Assembly (NCBI GenBank): GCA_005880175.1
Contig: VBJR01000233.1
Coordinates: forward strand, 1 to 18,037
Direction of reading: 5' to 3'
Source: Chloroflexota bacterium
GTDB lineage: Bacteria; Chloroflexota; Dormibacteria; Dormibacterales; Dormibacteraceae
Length of the DNA: 18,037 nt
The position numbers and the translations under genes are program-made. Positions within the stretch are counted from its first letter, which is position 1. Each line of letters starts with the position of its first letter. Below the pieces are notes generated by a model, which did not search any database, was not told where the DNA came from, and was given only the letters and a program-made list of their open reading frames with translations. Of this stretch, positions 1 to 8,056 are shown one piece after another.

Positions 1-1
1 C

Positions 2-874
2 GGCAGGCCTGACGTACGCCTTGTCCACCTCGACGTGCCTGGTCCAGTCGAGGTCCGCGACGCCGAACGCCGTCTCGACCAGCTCGCGGACGGTCCGGCT
101 GGTGCCGCTCGCGATCACGTAGTCGTCGGGCTCCGGCTGCTGGAGCATCAGCCACATCGCCTCGACGTAGTCGCGGGCGTGGCCCCAGTCGCGCTGCGCG
201 TCTAGGTTGCCGAGGTGCAGCCGGTCCTGCTTGCCGGCGAGGATCGCGGCCACCCCGCGAGTCACCTTGCGCGTGACGAAGTTCTCGCCCCGGCGCGGCG
301 ATTCGTGGTTGAACAGGATGCCGCTGCACGCGTGGATGCCGTGCGCCTCGCGGTAGTTCACCGTCACCCAGTGCGCGTACAGCTTCGCGCACGCGTACGG
401 GCTGCGCGGCCGGAACGGCGTGTCCTCGCGCTGCGGCGGGGGCGACGCCCCGAACATCTCCGAGGTGGACGCCTGGTAGAAGCGGGTCGGCAGCCCGGTC
501 GTCCGGACGGCCTCCAGGAGCCGGGTCGTGCCCAGCCCGTCCGCGTCCGCCGTGTACTCGGGCTGGTCGAACGAGATGTGGACGTGGCTCTGCGCCGCGA
601 GGTTGTAGATCTCGTCCGGCCGGACCAGCTTCACCAGCCGGTTGAGGCCGCCCGAGTCCGTCATGTCGCCGTAGTGGAGGAAGAACCGCGAGCCGTCCCG
701 CTCGTCCGGAGCGGCGTGCTGCAGGTGGTCGATGCGGCTGCGGTTCAGGGACGAGGAGCGGCGCACGACGCCGTGCACCTCGTAGCCCTTGCCGAGCAGC
801 AGCTCGGCGAGGTACGAGCCGTCCTGGCCCGTGACCCCCGTGATCAATGCCCGTCTGCTAATCGTCGTTTCCAT
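2..874 (-). CDS. gmd: GDP-mannose 4,6-dehydratase (3' end beyond window)
   Basis: Converts GDP-D-mannose to GDP-4-keto-6-deoxymannose in the cytosol, the first step to GDP-fucose, GDP-rhamnose and related deoxyhexose donors. The 291 visible residues form an extended short-chain dehydrogenase fold. The NADP-binding GVTGQDG is at residues 13-19 and the GMD-specific [10 protein letters not shown] at 33-42. The catalytic set is T137 and E139 in STSEMFG plus Y160-x3-K164. The dimer/NADP segment [13 protein letters not shown] is at 191-203. The family is usually about 325-370 residues, so the C-terminus is lost at the left edge. ATG at 872-874 is chosen because the Rossmann strand starts eight residues later. 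A -10-like box lies 21 nt upstream. The gene is divergent from the membrane protein at 907. No partner reductase (fcl or rmd) is visible here. The family call is very secure; the final sugar is unknown. Confidence 0.96.
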   Translation of the reverse strand, partial: METTISRRALITGVTGQDGSYLAELLLGKGYEVHGVVRRSSSLNRSRIDHLQHAAPDERDGSRFFLHYGDMTDSGGLNRLVKLVRPDEIYNLAAQSHVHISFDQPEYTADADGLGTTRLLEAVRTTGLPTRFYQASTSEMFGASPPPQREDTPFRPRSPYACAKLYAHWVTVNYREAHGIHACSGILFNHESPRRGENFVTRKVTRGVAAILAGKQDRLHLGNLDAQRDWGHARDYVEAMWLMLQQPEPDDYVIASGTSRTVRELVETAFGVADLDWTRHVEVDKAYVRPA

Positions 875-893
875 CAGTTCTTGGTGAAGCGAC

Positions 894-899
894 TAGTCT
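894..899 (+). promoter_or_regulatory. Candidate -10 box for the 907 membrane protein
   Basis: TAGTCT ends 8 nt before the GTG at 907. With the usual 6-8 nt between -10 and transcription start, the mRNA would begin at or next to the start codon, so the gene would be leaderless. No -35 hexamer is recognisable. Confidence 0.45.
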
Positions 900-900
900 A
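895..900 (-). promoter_or_regulatory. Candidate -10 box for gmd
   Basis: On the minus strand TAGACT lies 21 nt upstream of the gmd ATG, leaving a short leader of roughly 14 nt. It overlaps almost base for base the plus-strand box at 894-899. No -35 hexamer was recognised, so the call rests on position and similarity to the other TAnnnT boxes in this window. Confidence 0.45.
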
Positions 901-906
901 GCGGTC

Positions 907-2577
907 GTGTTGGAGGCGGCGAGCCGGGGCAGGTCGGCGCGGGCGGAGTCGGTGGAGACGCGCCGGTCGCGCTGGCCGGCGGCGCTCTCGGCCGGCGGCG
1001 GCGCCCTGGCGCTCGCCGCCGCGGCCCTCCCGCTGGTCATCGCGGCCGTGGCCATCGCGGTCCAGCGGCCGGGGGCGCTGTCGGACGGCGACCAGGCGGC
1101 GGACGAGCTCGCGCTCATCCGCTCGACGCACTTCGCCCAGCTCGTCGGCAACTACTCCCGCTTCGAGTGGAACCACCCCGGGCCGGCCTGGTTCTACGCC
1201 ATGGACCCGTTCTACGTGCCGCTCGGCGGCCACACCTGGGCCACGTACGTGGCGGTGCTGGCCCTGCACGCGGTGATCGCGGCGCTGGTCGTCGCCGCCG
1301 TGTGGCGCTGGGCGGGACCGCTGGTGGCCCTGGTCACGGCGGGCCTGGTGCTGCTGTACGTGCGGACGCTCGGGGAGTCGGTCTTCCGCTTCTTCTGGCC
1401 GCCGTACTCCGTGATGCTGCCGATGCTCCTGCTGTTCGTGCTCGCCGCGGCCGGGGCGGCGGGGTCCACGCCGGCGCTGGTCGGCGCGCTGATCGCCGGC
1501 TCGTACGTGGTGCAGCTGCACGTGGGCACCGTCCCGATCGTGGGCGCCGTGATCGTGGCGATGGTCGCGATCCGGCTGGCCACGCGCTCGCTGGGCGAGC
1601 CGGCCGCGACCGGCCCGGCGGCGCGGTTCCTCCGGCCCGCGCTGACCGCGGGCGGCGGCGGCGTCCTGGTGCTGATGTGGGTCCCCGTCGCGGTGGACGA
1701 GCTGACCGGCCATCCCGGCAACCTGACGAAGCTGTTCGAGTTCTTCCGGACGCCGCACGAGCCGCACCCGTACGGGGCGGCGGTGTCGGCGCTGGGCCGG
1801 CTGCTGGAGGTGTCGCCGCTCCGGGACTTCCCGACCACGTTCGGGCCCGAGTCCGCGGCGGTCCCGCCGTCCCGGCTGCTGGCCGTGCTCGCGTTCGCGG
1901 CGGCGTCCGCGGCGCTGGCGGCGCTCGCGCTGCGGCTGCGGGACCGCTTCGCGCTGGCGCTCGGGCTCCTGCTGGTGCTGGCGCTGCCGGTGGTGACGGT
2001 CGCGATCACCCGGATCGTCGGCCCGCTCTACCCGTACCTGCTGGTCTGGGTGACGACGCTCCCGTTGCTGCTGGCGGTGGGGTGGACGGCGCTGGTGGCC
2101 CGGGCCCGGCCGTGGGCGCGGGCGCCGCGGCCGCTGGCCGGCGCGGTCGCGGCGGCGCTCTGCGTGGCCGTCGTGGCGCTGGCCGCCGGCCGGACGGCCG
2201 GGTTCGAGCGGCTCCCGCCGGCGCTGGGCGACCAGGCCGATCCCGAGACCGCGGCGGCGTGGGCGATCACGGAGGCGGCGCTGGCCTCGGAGCCGCGCCG
2301 GTCCGTCCGGGTCGTGGTCGCGGACGATCGCTGGATCATGGCGTCGGGGCTGGTCCTGCAGCTCCAGAAGCAGGGCTGGACGGTCACGGCCGACCGCGAC
2401 CACGCGTTCATCTGGGGCAGCCAGACGGAGCCGACCGGCACGGAGGCGGTCGAGCTGGTCGTCGTCAGCGCGGGCGGCGCGCCCGGGCTGGAGCGCCAGC
2501 GGCCGGACCTGCGCCCGATCAGCCACACGGCCGACGCGGAGCTGCTGGTCGGCCACGCGCCGGGGGCGGGTTCCTGA
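907..2577 (+). CDS. Polytopic membrane protein, probable GT-C-type glycosyltransferase
   Basis: Probably transfers a sugar from a polyprenyl-phosphate donor on the outer face of the membrane. This is inferred from topology and the first loop, not from a recognised catalytic domain. The protein has 556 residues. A basic cytosolic N-terminus (1-25) precedes the first membrane segment (about 28-52). A first extracytoplasmic loop with acidic SDGDQAADE (59-67) and YSRFEWNHPGP (83-93) follows, then some nine or ten more hydrophobic segments to about residue 430. The last 120 residues look soluble, with a Rossmann-like alternation of strands. An acidic first loop is typical of the GT-C superfamily. 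The GTG at 907 is chosen because a -10-like box lies 8 nt upstream, which would make it leaderless. It is divergent from gmd and convergent with the GT2 gene, 28 nt away. Confidence 0.8.
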   Translation: MLEAASRGRSARAESVETRRSRWPAALSAGGGALALAAAALPLVIAAVAIAVQRPGALSDGDQAADELALIRSTHFAQLVGNYSRFEWNHPGPAWFYAMDPFYVPLGGHTWATYVAVLALHAVIAALVVAAVWRWAGPLVALVTAGLVLLYVRTLGESVFRFFWPPYSVMLPMLLLFVLAAAGAAGSTPALVGALIAGSYVVQLHVGTVPIVGAVIVAMVAIRLATRSLGEPAATGPAARFLRPALTAGGGGVLVLMWVPVAVDELTGHPGNLTKLFEFFRTPHEPHPYGAAVSALGRLLEVSPLRDFPTTFGPESAAVPPSRLLAVLAFAAASAALAALALRLRDRFALALGLLLVLALPVVTVAITRIVGPLYPYLLVWVTTLPLLLAVGWTALVARARPWARAPRPLAGAVAAALCVAVVALAAGRTAGFERLPPALGDQADPETAAAWAITEAALASEPRRSVRVVVADDRWIMASGLVLQLQKQGWTVTADRDHAFIWGSQTEPTGTEAVELVVVSAGGAPGLERQRPDLRPISHTADAELLVGHAPGAGS

Positions 2578-2611
2578 AAGAGGCGGTCGCGCCGCCGCCC
2601 GGCGCTCAGGA
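2572..2611. terminator. Candidate bidirectional terminator between convergent genes
   Basis: The outer arms TCCTGA (2572-2577) and TCAGGA (2606-2611) are perfect complements, and each contains the stop codon of one of the two convergent genes. An inner stem GGCGG/CCGCC (2582-2586 and 2592-2596) with a 5-nt loop lies between them. There is no T-tract, so strength as an intrinsic terminator is doubtful. Confidence 0.35.
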
Positions 2612-3433
2612 CCGGCCGGGGTGCCCGATCAGCGGGTGGGAGCGGCTCAGCTCCTCGTTGCGGCGGCGGTGGTACTCCCGGTCGTGCTGGGGGCCGAACA
2701 GCCGCTTCTCCGACGCCATGCGCACCTTGGCCAGCGCCACGATCGCGTGCAGGCCGTCCCGCCATGTCAGCTTCTTGCCGTCGGCGCGGCTGCGCGCGTA
2801 GTAGCGGATCGGGACCTCGTGGATGCGGTACCCGAGCCGGAGGACCCGGCCGGTGATGTCCGCCTCGATGTCGAACCGGCTGCCGTGCAGGTTCAGGCGC
2901 TTCCACAGCTCCGAGCGCAGCACCTTGTAGCACGTCTCCATGTCGCCGATGTACGAGTCGTACAGGACGTTGGACGCCAGCGTGACCGCCTTGTTGCCCA
3001 CGACGAACCAGTAGCTGTACGCCGTGTGGCCCCGGAACCCGCGCACGCCGTAGACGACGTCGGCCCGGCTCTCGAGCAGCGGCTCCACCAGCGCCTGGTA
3101 GTCGCGCGGGTCGTACTCCAGGTCCGAGTCCTGGACCAGCGCGAACGGCCTGGTGATCTCCGAGATCGCCCGCCGCAGCGCCACGCCCTTGCCGAGGTTG
3201 TGGCTCTGCCGCAGCGGCTTGATGCGCGCGTCGGTCGCGGCGATGCGGGTCAGGATGTCCCAGCTGCCATCCGCCGACCCGTCGTCCACCGCGATGACCT
3301 CGCCGACCTCGGGCCGGTCGAGAACGTGGCCGAGGATCGTCTCGAGGGTCCGCTCCTCGTTGTAGATGGGCATCATGACGCTCAGGACGCCAGCCCGGGA
3401 AGAGTCCAAAGTGTGCCCGTAGCCTAGCAGCAT
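2606..3433 (-). CDS. Family 2 glycosyltransferase, dolichol-phosphate-mannose-synthase-like
   Basis: Inverting GT-A glycosyltransferase that likely moves a sugar from a nucleotide donor to polyprenyl phosphate or a growing glycan on the cytosolic membrane face. The 275 residues show the GT2 start VMMPIYNEERTLE (19-31), the donor-binding VIAVDDGSADGS (46-57), HNLGKGVALRRAI (78-90) and the metal-binding QDSDLEYD (101-108). These are the hallmarks of the DPM1/polyprenyl-phosphate mannosyltransferase subgroup. There is no C-terminal membrane domain. The start is uncertain. ATG at 3433 is used here, but a TTG at 3409 (codon 9) lies 12 nt after a TAGGCT box and still leaves eleven residues before PIYNEE. 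The gene is divergent from the GT2-GT4 gene and convergent with the membrane protein at 907. Donor and acceptor cannot be told from sequence. Confidence 0.9.
   Translation of the reverse strand: MLLGYGHTLDSSRAGVLSVMMPIYNEERTLETILGHVLDRPEVGEVIAVDDGSADGSWDILTRIAATDARIKPLRQSHNLGKGVALRRAISEITRPFALVQDSDLEYDPRDYQALVEPLLESRADVVYGVRGFRGHTAYSYWFVVGNKAVTLASNVLYDSYIGDMETCYKVLRSELWKRLNLHGSRFDIEADITGRVLRLGYRIHEVPIRYYARSRADGKKLTWRDGLHAIVALAKVRMASEKRLFGPQHDREYHRRRNEELSRSHPLIGHPGRS
3421..3426 (-). promoter_or_regulatory. Weak candidate -10 box inside the annotated start of the GT2 gene
   Basis: Minus-strand TAGGCT lies 12 nt before an in-frame TTG at 3409. If it is the promoter, translation must start at that TTG rather than at the ATG at 3433. 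It is one of several TAnnnT boxes at similar spacing to start codons in this window. It cannot be separated from chance by reading alone. Confidence 0.25.
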
Positions 3434-3463
3434 CCGCCCGGGCCCGACGGTCGGCCGCTGGAC

Positions 3464-3469
3464 TAGACT
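3464..3469 (+). promoter_or_regulatory. Candidate -10 box for the leader ORF and GT2-GT4 operon
   Basis: TAGACT ends 11 nt before a GTG at 3480 that opens a 13-codon ORF, and 49 nt before the GTG of the glycosyltransferase. The same TAGACT hexamer occurs at 9035-9040 before another start codon and on the minus strand at 895-900. No -35 hexamer was recognised. Confidence 0.45.
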
Positions 3470-3479
3470 GTCCGCGATC

Positions 3480-3521
3480 GTGAGGTTCCCAGAGCAGGTG
3501 CACAGGCACCTTCCCAAGTGA
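3480..3521 (+). CDS. Possible 13-residue leader peptide coupled to the glycosyltransferase
   Basis: A GTG shortly after the -10 box opens an ORF encoding MRFPEQVHRHLPK. Its TGA (3519-3521) overlaps the GTG start of the following glycosyltransferase (3518-3520) as GTGA. No good Shine-Dalgarno sequence precedes the downstream GTG, so re-initiation by ribosomes finishing the leader would explain how it is translated. The peptide has two histidines and a proline near its end but no run of one amino acid, so attenuation by an amino-acid supply is not evident. The arrangement is matched at 15712-15738. It could be coincidental. Confidence 0.4.
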   Translation: MRFPEQVHRHLPK

Positions 3522-5682
3522 AACCCGCCGGGCAACGGACCGTCTCGGTCGTCATCAACACGTACAACCGGGCCGCCAGCCTGCGCAAGACGCTGGATGG
3601 GATGGAGCGCCTGGACCACCGGAACTTCGAGGTGGTCGTCGTCAACGGCCCGTCGCGGGACGACACGGAAGCCGTCCTGGCCGACTACGCGGGCCGGATC
3701 AAGGTGGGCCGATGCCCGGCGCGCAACCTCTCGCTGTCGCGCAACATCGGCATCCGGCTGGCGGCGGGGGAGCTGATCGCGTTCACGGACGACGACGCGT
3801 ACCCCGACCCGGCGTGGCTCGACGAGGTGGCCGCCGGGTTCGCCGACGAGGAGACCGCCGCGGCCGGCGGGCCCGTCTACGACCACACCGGCGCGCACCT
3901 GCAGTCGAAGTACATCGTCGTCAACCGGATCGGCATGGGGCACTCCGTGTCCGACCCGCCCAACCCGACGATGCTCCTGGCGCGGCCGTTCGGCGCGCGG
4001 TTCGTCACGCTGATCGGCGTCAACTCGATGTTCCGGCGCGACCGTCTGGTCGCGATCGGCGGCTTCGACGAGATGTACGACTACTTCCTGGACGAGACGG
4101 ACGTCTGCGTGCGCCTGCTCGACGCCGGCTGGATCGTCCGCGCGCTCGACAACGGGTTCGTCTATCACAAGTACCTGCCCAGCGAGCGGCGCAACGAGGA
4201 CCGCGTGCACCGCGACCAGTCCTCCGCGCTGCGCAACGTCACGTACTTCGCGTACCGGCACGGCCGCTCGGTGCACTCGTTCCCCGAGCTCGCCGAGATG
4301 CTCGCCGAGTGCGTGCGCGAGGAGCGCCGCCACTACCGGTGGCACCGCGACCACGGCAAGGTGTCGCAGAAGGACTACGAGAAGTTCCAGCACGACGTGG
4401 ACACCGTGATGGACGAGGGCCTCGACGCCGCGCTGAAGCGGCCGCCGCAGACGCGGCCGCCGGCCTGGTTCGCCGCGGGCCAGGGCACGTTCCTCCCGTT
4501 CCCGACGATCCGGCCCCGGGGCCGCAAGCTGCACATCGCGATCTTCTCGCGCGAGTACCCGCCTGGCCCGGTGAACGGCATCGGCCGGCTGATCCACGCG
4601 CTGGCGCCGCGGCTCGCCGCCCGGGGCCACGTGGTCCGCGTCATGACGACCGGCCACGAACACGACACGGTGGACCTCGAGGACGGCGTCTGGGTGCACC
4701 GGGTGGTCGCGCGCCACCACGACATCCCGCCGGGCCTGGAGATCCCGCCCGACATGTGGGGCTACGCGGCGTCGCTCCGCGACGAGCTGGAGCGCGTGCA
4801 CCGGGAGCGGCCGGTCGACGTGGTCCACGTCCCCAACTGGGACGTCGAGGGCATCGCCGCCATGCTGGACGACCGGATCCCCGCTGTCCTCGAGCTGCAC
4901 ACCCCGATCGCGACGATCTCCGAGACGAACCCGATGCTGTTTCCGGCGGACTCCCCGCGCGTCCAGCAGGTGACCGGGCTGGAGCGGAAGGTCTACGGGA
5001 TGGCCCGGCACGTGCTGGCGTCGTCGCCCGCGATCGCCGAGGAGGTCGAGACGCGGTACGGCCTGCGGTTCCCGCCGGACGCCGTCCACGTCGTGCCCCA
5101 CGGGATGCCTCCCGTCGAGGTCCCGATCGCGGCCCGCCAGGTCGAGGGCAAGGTCAACCTGCTGTTCGTCGGCCGGCTGGAGCGGCGCAAGGGCATCGAC
5201 ACCCTGTTCGAGGCGCTGGTGCCGGCCATGCGGGCGGTGCCCGACCTGGTCGCCACCATCGTCGGCGACCACGGCATCCCGGGCGACGGCGGCACCACGT
5301 ACCGGGAGGCGTTCGAGGCCGGCGCGGGCCGCGAGCTGCGCGACCGGGTGCGCTTCGTCGGCCGCGTCGGCGACGACGAACTGACCAGCTATTACGCGGG
5401 CTGTGACCTCTTCGTCTGCCCGTCGCCGGCGGCATGCGGTACATCGTCGAGGACGGCGGCAACGGCTTCCGGTTCGCGCCGGGCGACGCCGGCGAGCTGG
5501 CGCGGGCGATCGAGCGCCTGGCCGGCTCGGCGGAGCTCCGCGAGCGGTTCGGCCGGCGCTCCCTCGAGATCTACGAGGAGCGGTACACCGCCGAGCGGAT
5601 GGCGGACGGCACCCTGGCGGTGTACGAGGCGGCGGTGGCCGCCGCGGCCGCGACGCCCGCGCCGGTCGCGGTGGGGGCCTGA
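3518..5682 (+). pseudogene. Bifunctional GT2-GT4 glycosyltransferase, broken by an internal deletion
   Basis: It would encode a two-domain enzyme adding two sugars, or polymerising. The GT2 domain spans residues 8 to about 270: VSVVINTYNR (9-18), the metal-binding TDDDAYPD (90-97), GG-FDE acceptor motif. A charged linker reaches about 330. A GT4 GT-B domain follows: LHIAIFSREYPPGPVNGIGRL from about 336, then the donor-binding LLFVGRLERRKGIDTL near 545-560. The frame breaks at about 5425. GCDLFVCPS runs straight into AGGMRYIVEDGGNGF in another frame, which then continues intact to the TGA at 5680-5682. The roughly 24 residues that normally lie between, including the catalytic E-x7-E loop, are absent. 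The missing length must be 3k+1 nt. The original frame stays open as GC-rich noise beyond the break. The GTG start overlaps the leader ORF. A real inactivating deletion and a misassembly are equally possible. Confidence 0.8.
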
Positions 5683-5684
5683 CC

Positions 5685-6602
5685 GTGCGCCTGAGCCGGC
5701 TCCCCAGGTACATCGTCCGCCTGCCCCGGGCGCTGCTGGAGCAGCGCCGCGAGCTGCGCGCCGTGGCCGAGGCCATCCCCCGGCTCGAGGCGCGGATCGA
5801 GACGCTCCAGCACGCCAACACCACGTCGCGCGTCTACGTCGGCAACGACCGGGCGTGGCTGCGCACCGCGTGGGGCGGCAAGCTGATCGTGGACACCACC
5901 GACCTGCTGATGTCGCCGTGGCTGCTCCTCGACGGAGTCTGGGAGCCGGACGTCACGGAGTGGTTCAAGGCGACGCTGAAGCCGGGCATGACGTTCATCG
6001 ACGTCGGCGCCAACGTCGGCTACTTCACGGTGCTGGCCGCGTTCCTGGTCGGCCGGCCGGGCCGCGTGATCGCGTTCGAGGCCATGCCGTCCACGTACGA
6101 GCTGCTCGTCAAGAACGTGATCGTCAACTGGATGGAGACGTTCACGACGGCCGAGAACCTGGCCGTGTACAGCGACACCCGGCGCCTCAAGTTCTACGTG
6201 CGCAAGTTCTATCACGGGAACAGCAGCCTCGCCAGCATCTCCCACGAGGAGGGCCGCCTGTACGACGACATCGAGGAGATCGACGTCCAGGCCCGGTCGC
6301 TGGACGAGTACCTGTGCGAGAAGCCGGCCAAGCCCGACGTGATCAAGGTGGACGTCGAGGGCGCCGAGCTGCAGGTCTTCCGCGGGGCGCGACGGACGCT
6401 GGCCGAGAACCCGGACGTGATCGTGATGTGCGAGTGGTCCCAGGACCAGATCCGGACGGCCCAGGACGACCCGGCCGAGCTCGCGAAGGAGCTGCGGGAG
6501 CAGGGCTTCAAGGTCTACCGCATCGACACCGGGATGCAGCCGCTCAGCTACGAGGAGCTGCTCGAAGTCCCGTACTGCAACATCGTGCTCAAGCGCGCCT
6601 GA
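5685..6602 (+). CDS. FkbM-type SAM-dependent methyltransferase
   Basis: Predicted to O-methylate a sugar hydroxyl, either decorating or capping the glycan. There are 305 residues. The N-terminal 45 (basic amphipathic, then a short coiled coil) may tether it to membrane or partners. The Rossmann core has motif I FIDVGANVGYFTVLAA at 104-119, an acidic residue E132 at the end of strand 2, and the FkbM signature IKVDVEGAELQVFRGA at 220-235. The C-terminus YCNIVLK fits the family. The GTG at 5685 is chosen because it comes 2 nt after the TGA of the glycosyltransferase, and no upstream start is needed to complete the domain. It is the second gene of the plus-strand operon. Its last 55 bases overlap the end of the convergent membrane-protein gene. 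Confidence 0.92.
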   Translation: MRLSRLPRYIVRLPRALLEQRRELRAVAEAIPRLEARIETLQHANTTSRVYVGNDRAWLRTAWGGKLIVDTTDLLMSPWLLLDGVWEPDVTEWFKATLKPGMTFIDVGANVGYFTVLAAFLVGRPGRVIAFEAMPSTYELLVKNVIVNWMETFTTAENLAVYSDTRRLKFYVRKFYHGNSSLASISHEEGRLYDDIEEIDVQARSLDEYLCEKPAKPDVIKVDVEGAELQVFRGARRTLAENPDVIVMCEWSQDQIRTAQDDPAELAKELREQGFKVYRIDTGMQPLSYEELLEVPYCNIVLKRA

Positions 6603-8056
6603 CCGAGGCGCAGCAGGCTCGTGGCCGCGCCGGCCGCCAGCAGCACGAAGAGCACCGTCCCGACGACCACGGCCGGGTACATGTACCGGTACGTCACGAT
6701 CGGCGCGGCCACGAGGACCTCCGCCGTGTACAGGAGCAGCGCCGCCGCGAGGAGCGCCAGGACCACGTCGACCCGTCGTCTCGAGCGCGCGGCGAGGACG
6801 ATGACGCCCAGCAGGACCAGCAGGTAGATCCACACCCGCTGCAGCGGGCTGCCGACCGCGCCGGGCGCCGGGCCGCTGGTGCCGACGCCCATGTACGCCT
6901 GGGCCGCGGCGTACAGCGCCGGGTTCGGGGGCGGGAGGTTGTAGGCGGCGGGAGACCCGAGGAAGACCCACTGGGGCGGGGCGGCGATCGTCAGCTGCCA
7001 CAGGGCCATGTTCAGGCGGGTGCGCAGATAGGCCGCGGGGTGGTGACGAATGGCGCTGAGCCACGCCCGCTGCAGGGTGTCGAACTCGCTGCCCAGGATG
7101 AACGGCGGGATCGCGGCGGACCTGCCCCACAGCAGCTGATCGACCGACGTCGGGTCGGAGTGCGCCGCCAGGTAGGCGAGGTCTTGCCGGGGATAGAGCG
7201 CGGGCGGAAGCAGCATCTGCTGCGCCTGGACCGACATCAGCACCAGGTCGTACTTGTACGTCTCCTGCTCCGGGTGGACCTGGTCCGCGTGCATGACGAA
7301 CCGGGTCAGGCCGAGGTTCGACCCGTACAGGAGCAGGCCGCCGGCGACGCCGGCGACGCCGGCGCGCAGCAGCCGGCGCCAGCCGCCCAGCCGGTCCTGG
7401 AGCAGGACCAGCGCGAGCGCGGCGACGACCAGCACGGCGGCTGGAAGGGAGGTGGGCCGGGCCGCGACCGCCAGGTAGGCCATCGCGACGGCCAGGACGG
7501 CGCTGATCGTCCGCGACCGGCCGCTGGTGCGCGCGGCCCGGAGCACGAAGCCGAACGCCGCCAGGATCGAGGCGGCGAACCAGGCGTCGGTGCCGAGCGC
7601 CACGCCGAAGCCCAGCACCGGCGGGAAGGCGAACACGGCGGCCGCGCCCAGCAGCGCCGCCGGCCGCGAGAGCCGGGCCCGGAGCACCAGGTAGAGCCCG
7701 ACCAGCAGGATCAGGACGCCGGCGGCGAGCGCCCAGCCGAGGCTGCGCAGGCCGGCCACGATGAAGACCCGCCACATCGCCGTGTAGAAGGCGGAGTGCC
7801 AGTCGTTGTTGGGGAGACCTCGCCGGGCGTACTCGTAGATGCCGATCGTGTCGTCGTTGATCTGCCCGGGCCAGAAGACCAGGCAGACGACGGCGGTCAG
7901 CCCCACCAGGACGGCGAGGACGCCGAGCGCGCGGGGCCAGTCCCCGAGCCGGGCAGGGACGTCAGCCGCCAGCGCTGGTCGCGTCGGCTCCGGAGGCGGC
8001 GGTGGCGGTCCCGTCGGGGCGGCGGCCCTCCACCTCCATCTCGTAGCAGATCCCAT
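6548..8056 (-). CDS. Polytopic membrane protein, GT-C/PMT-like
   Basis: A likely membrane glycosyltransferase or related glycan-handling protein; the exact family is not recognised. There are 502 residues. The N-terminus is proline-rich and cytosolic (about 15-30). The first membrane segment is about 43-64, then an acidic first outer loop GQINDDTIGIYEYARRG (about 67-83) whose paired aspartates recall GT-C active sites. Roughly ten further hydrophobic segments follow, with one large outer loop (HADQVHPEQETYKYD onwards) and a serine-rich end. The ATG at 8056 is chosen because AGGA lies 10 bases before it. A TTG at 8077 is an alternative. The start overlaps the end of the upstream methyltransferase by 95 nt, and the 3' end overlaps the FkbM gene by 55 nt tail to tail. 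It is cotranscribed with the methyltransferase. Confidence 0.75.
   Translation of the reverse strand: MGSATRWRWRAAAPTGPPPPPPEPTRPALAADVPARLGDWPRALGVLAVLVGLTAVVCLVFWPGQINDDTIGIYEYARRGLPNNDWHSAFYTAMWRVFIVAGLRSLGWALAAGVLILLVGLYLVLRARLSRPAALLGAAAVFAFPPVLGFGVALGTDAWFAASILAAFGFVLRAARTSGRSRTISAVLAVAMAYLAVAARPTSLPAAVLVVAALALVLLQDRLGGWRRLLRAGVAGVAGGLLLYGSNLGLTRFVMHADQVHPEQETYKYDLVLMSVQAQQMLLPPALYPRQDLAYLAAHSDPTSVDQLLWGRSAAIPPFILGSEFDTLQRAWLSAIRHHPAAYLRTRLNMALWQLTIAAPPQWVFLGSPAAYNLPPPNPALYAAAQAYMGVGTSGPAPGAVGSPLQRVWIYLLVLLGVIVLAARSRRRVDVVLALLAAALLLYTAEVLVAAPIVTYRYMYPAVVVGTVLFVLLAAGAATSLLRLGQARLSTMLQYGTSSSSS

Noticed and set aside
898..2556. A 552-codon open frame on the minus strand, opposite the GT-C-like gene
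   Set aside because: It consists almost wholly of Arg, Gly, Asp, Gln, His and Pro repeats, the usual shadow of a GC-rich coding strand, and has no recognisable fold. The plus-strand frame has clear membrane segments.
3434..5824. N-terminal extension of the minus-strand GT2 to a 1072-residue protein
   Set aside because: Upstream of 3433 the frame is the antisense shadow of the GT2-GT4 gene. The glycosyltransferase fold is complete from residue 17 of the short form.
7330..7375. Short GCCGGCGAC-type tandem repeats
   Set aside because: These encode Ala/Gly/Val in a membrane segment and are explained by codon bias in GC-rich coding sequence; no array structure.
7200..7775. Minus-strand open frame with Ala/Gly/Arg-rich sequence overlapping the membrane protein (part of 5571-7775)
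   Set aside because: Low-complexity shadow in a different minus frame from the membrane protein. No motifs and no sensible start.
7980..8040. GGCGGCGGTGGCGGT-type low-complexity run
   Set aside because: It falls in the proline-rich N-terminus of the membrane protein and the Ala/Gly-rich end of the methyltransferase, so it is coding low complexity and not a regulatory repeat.
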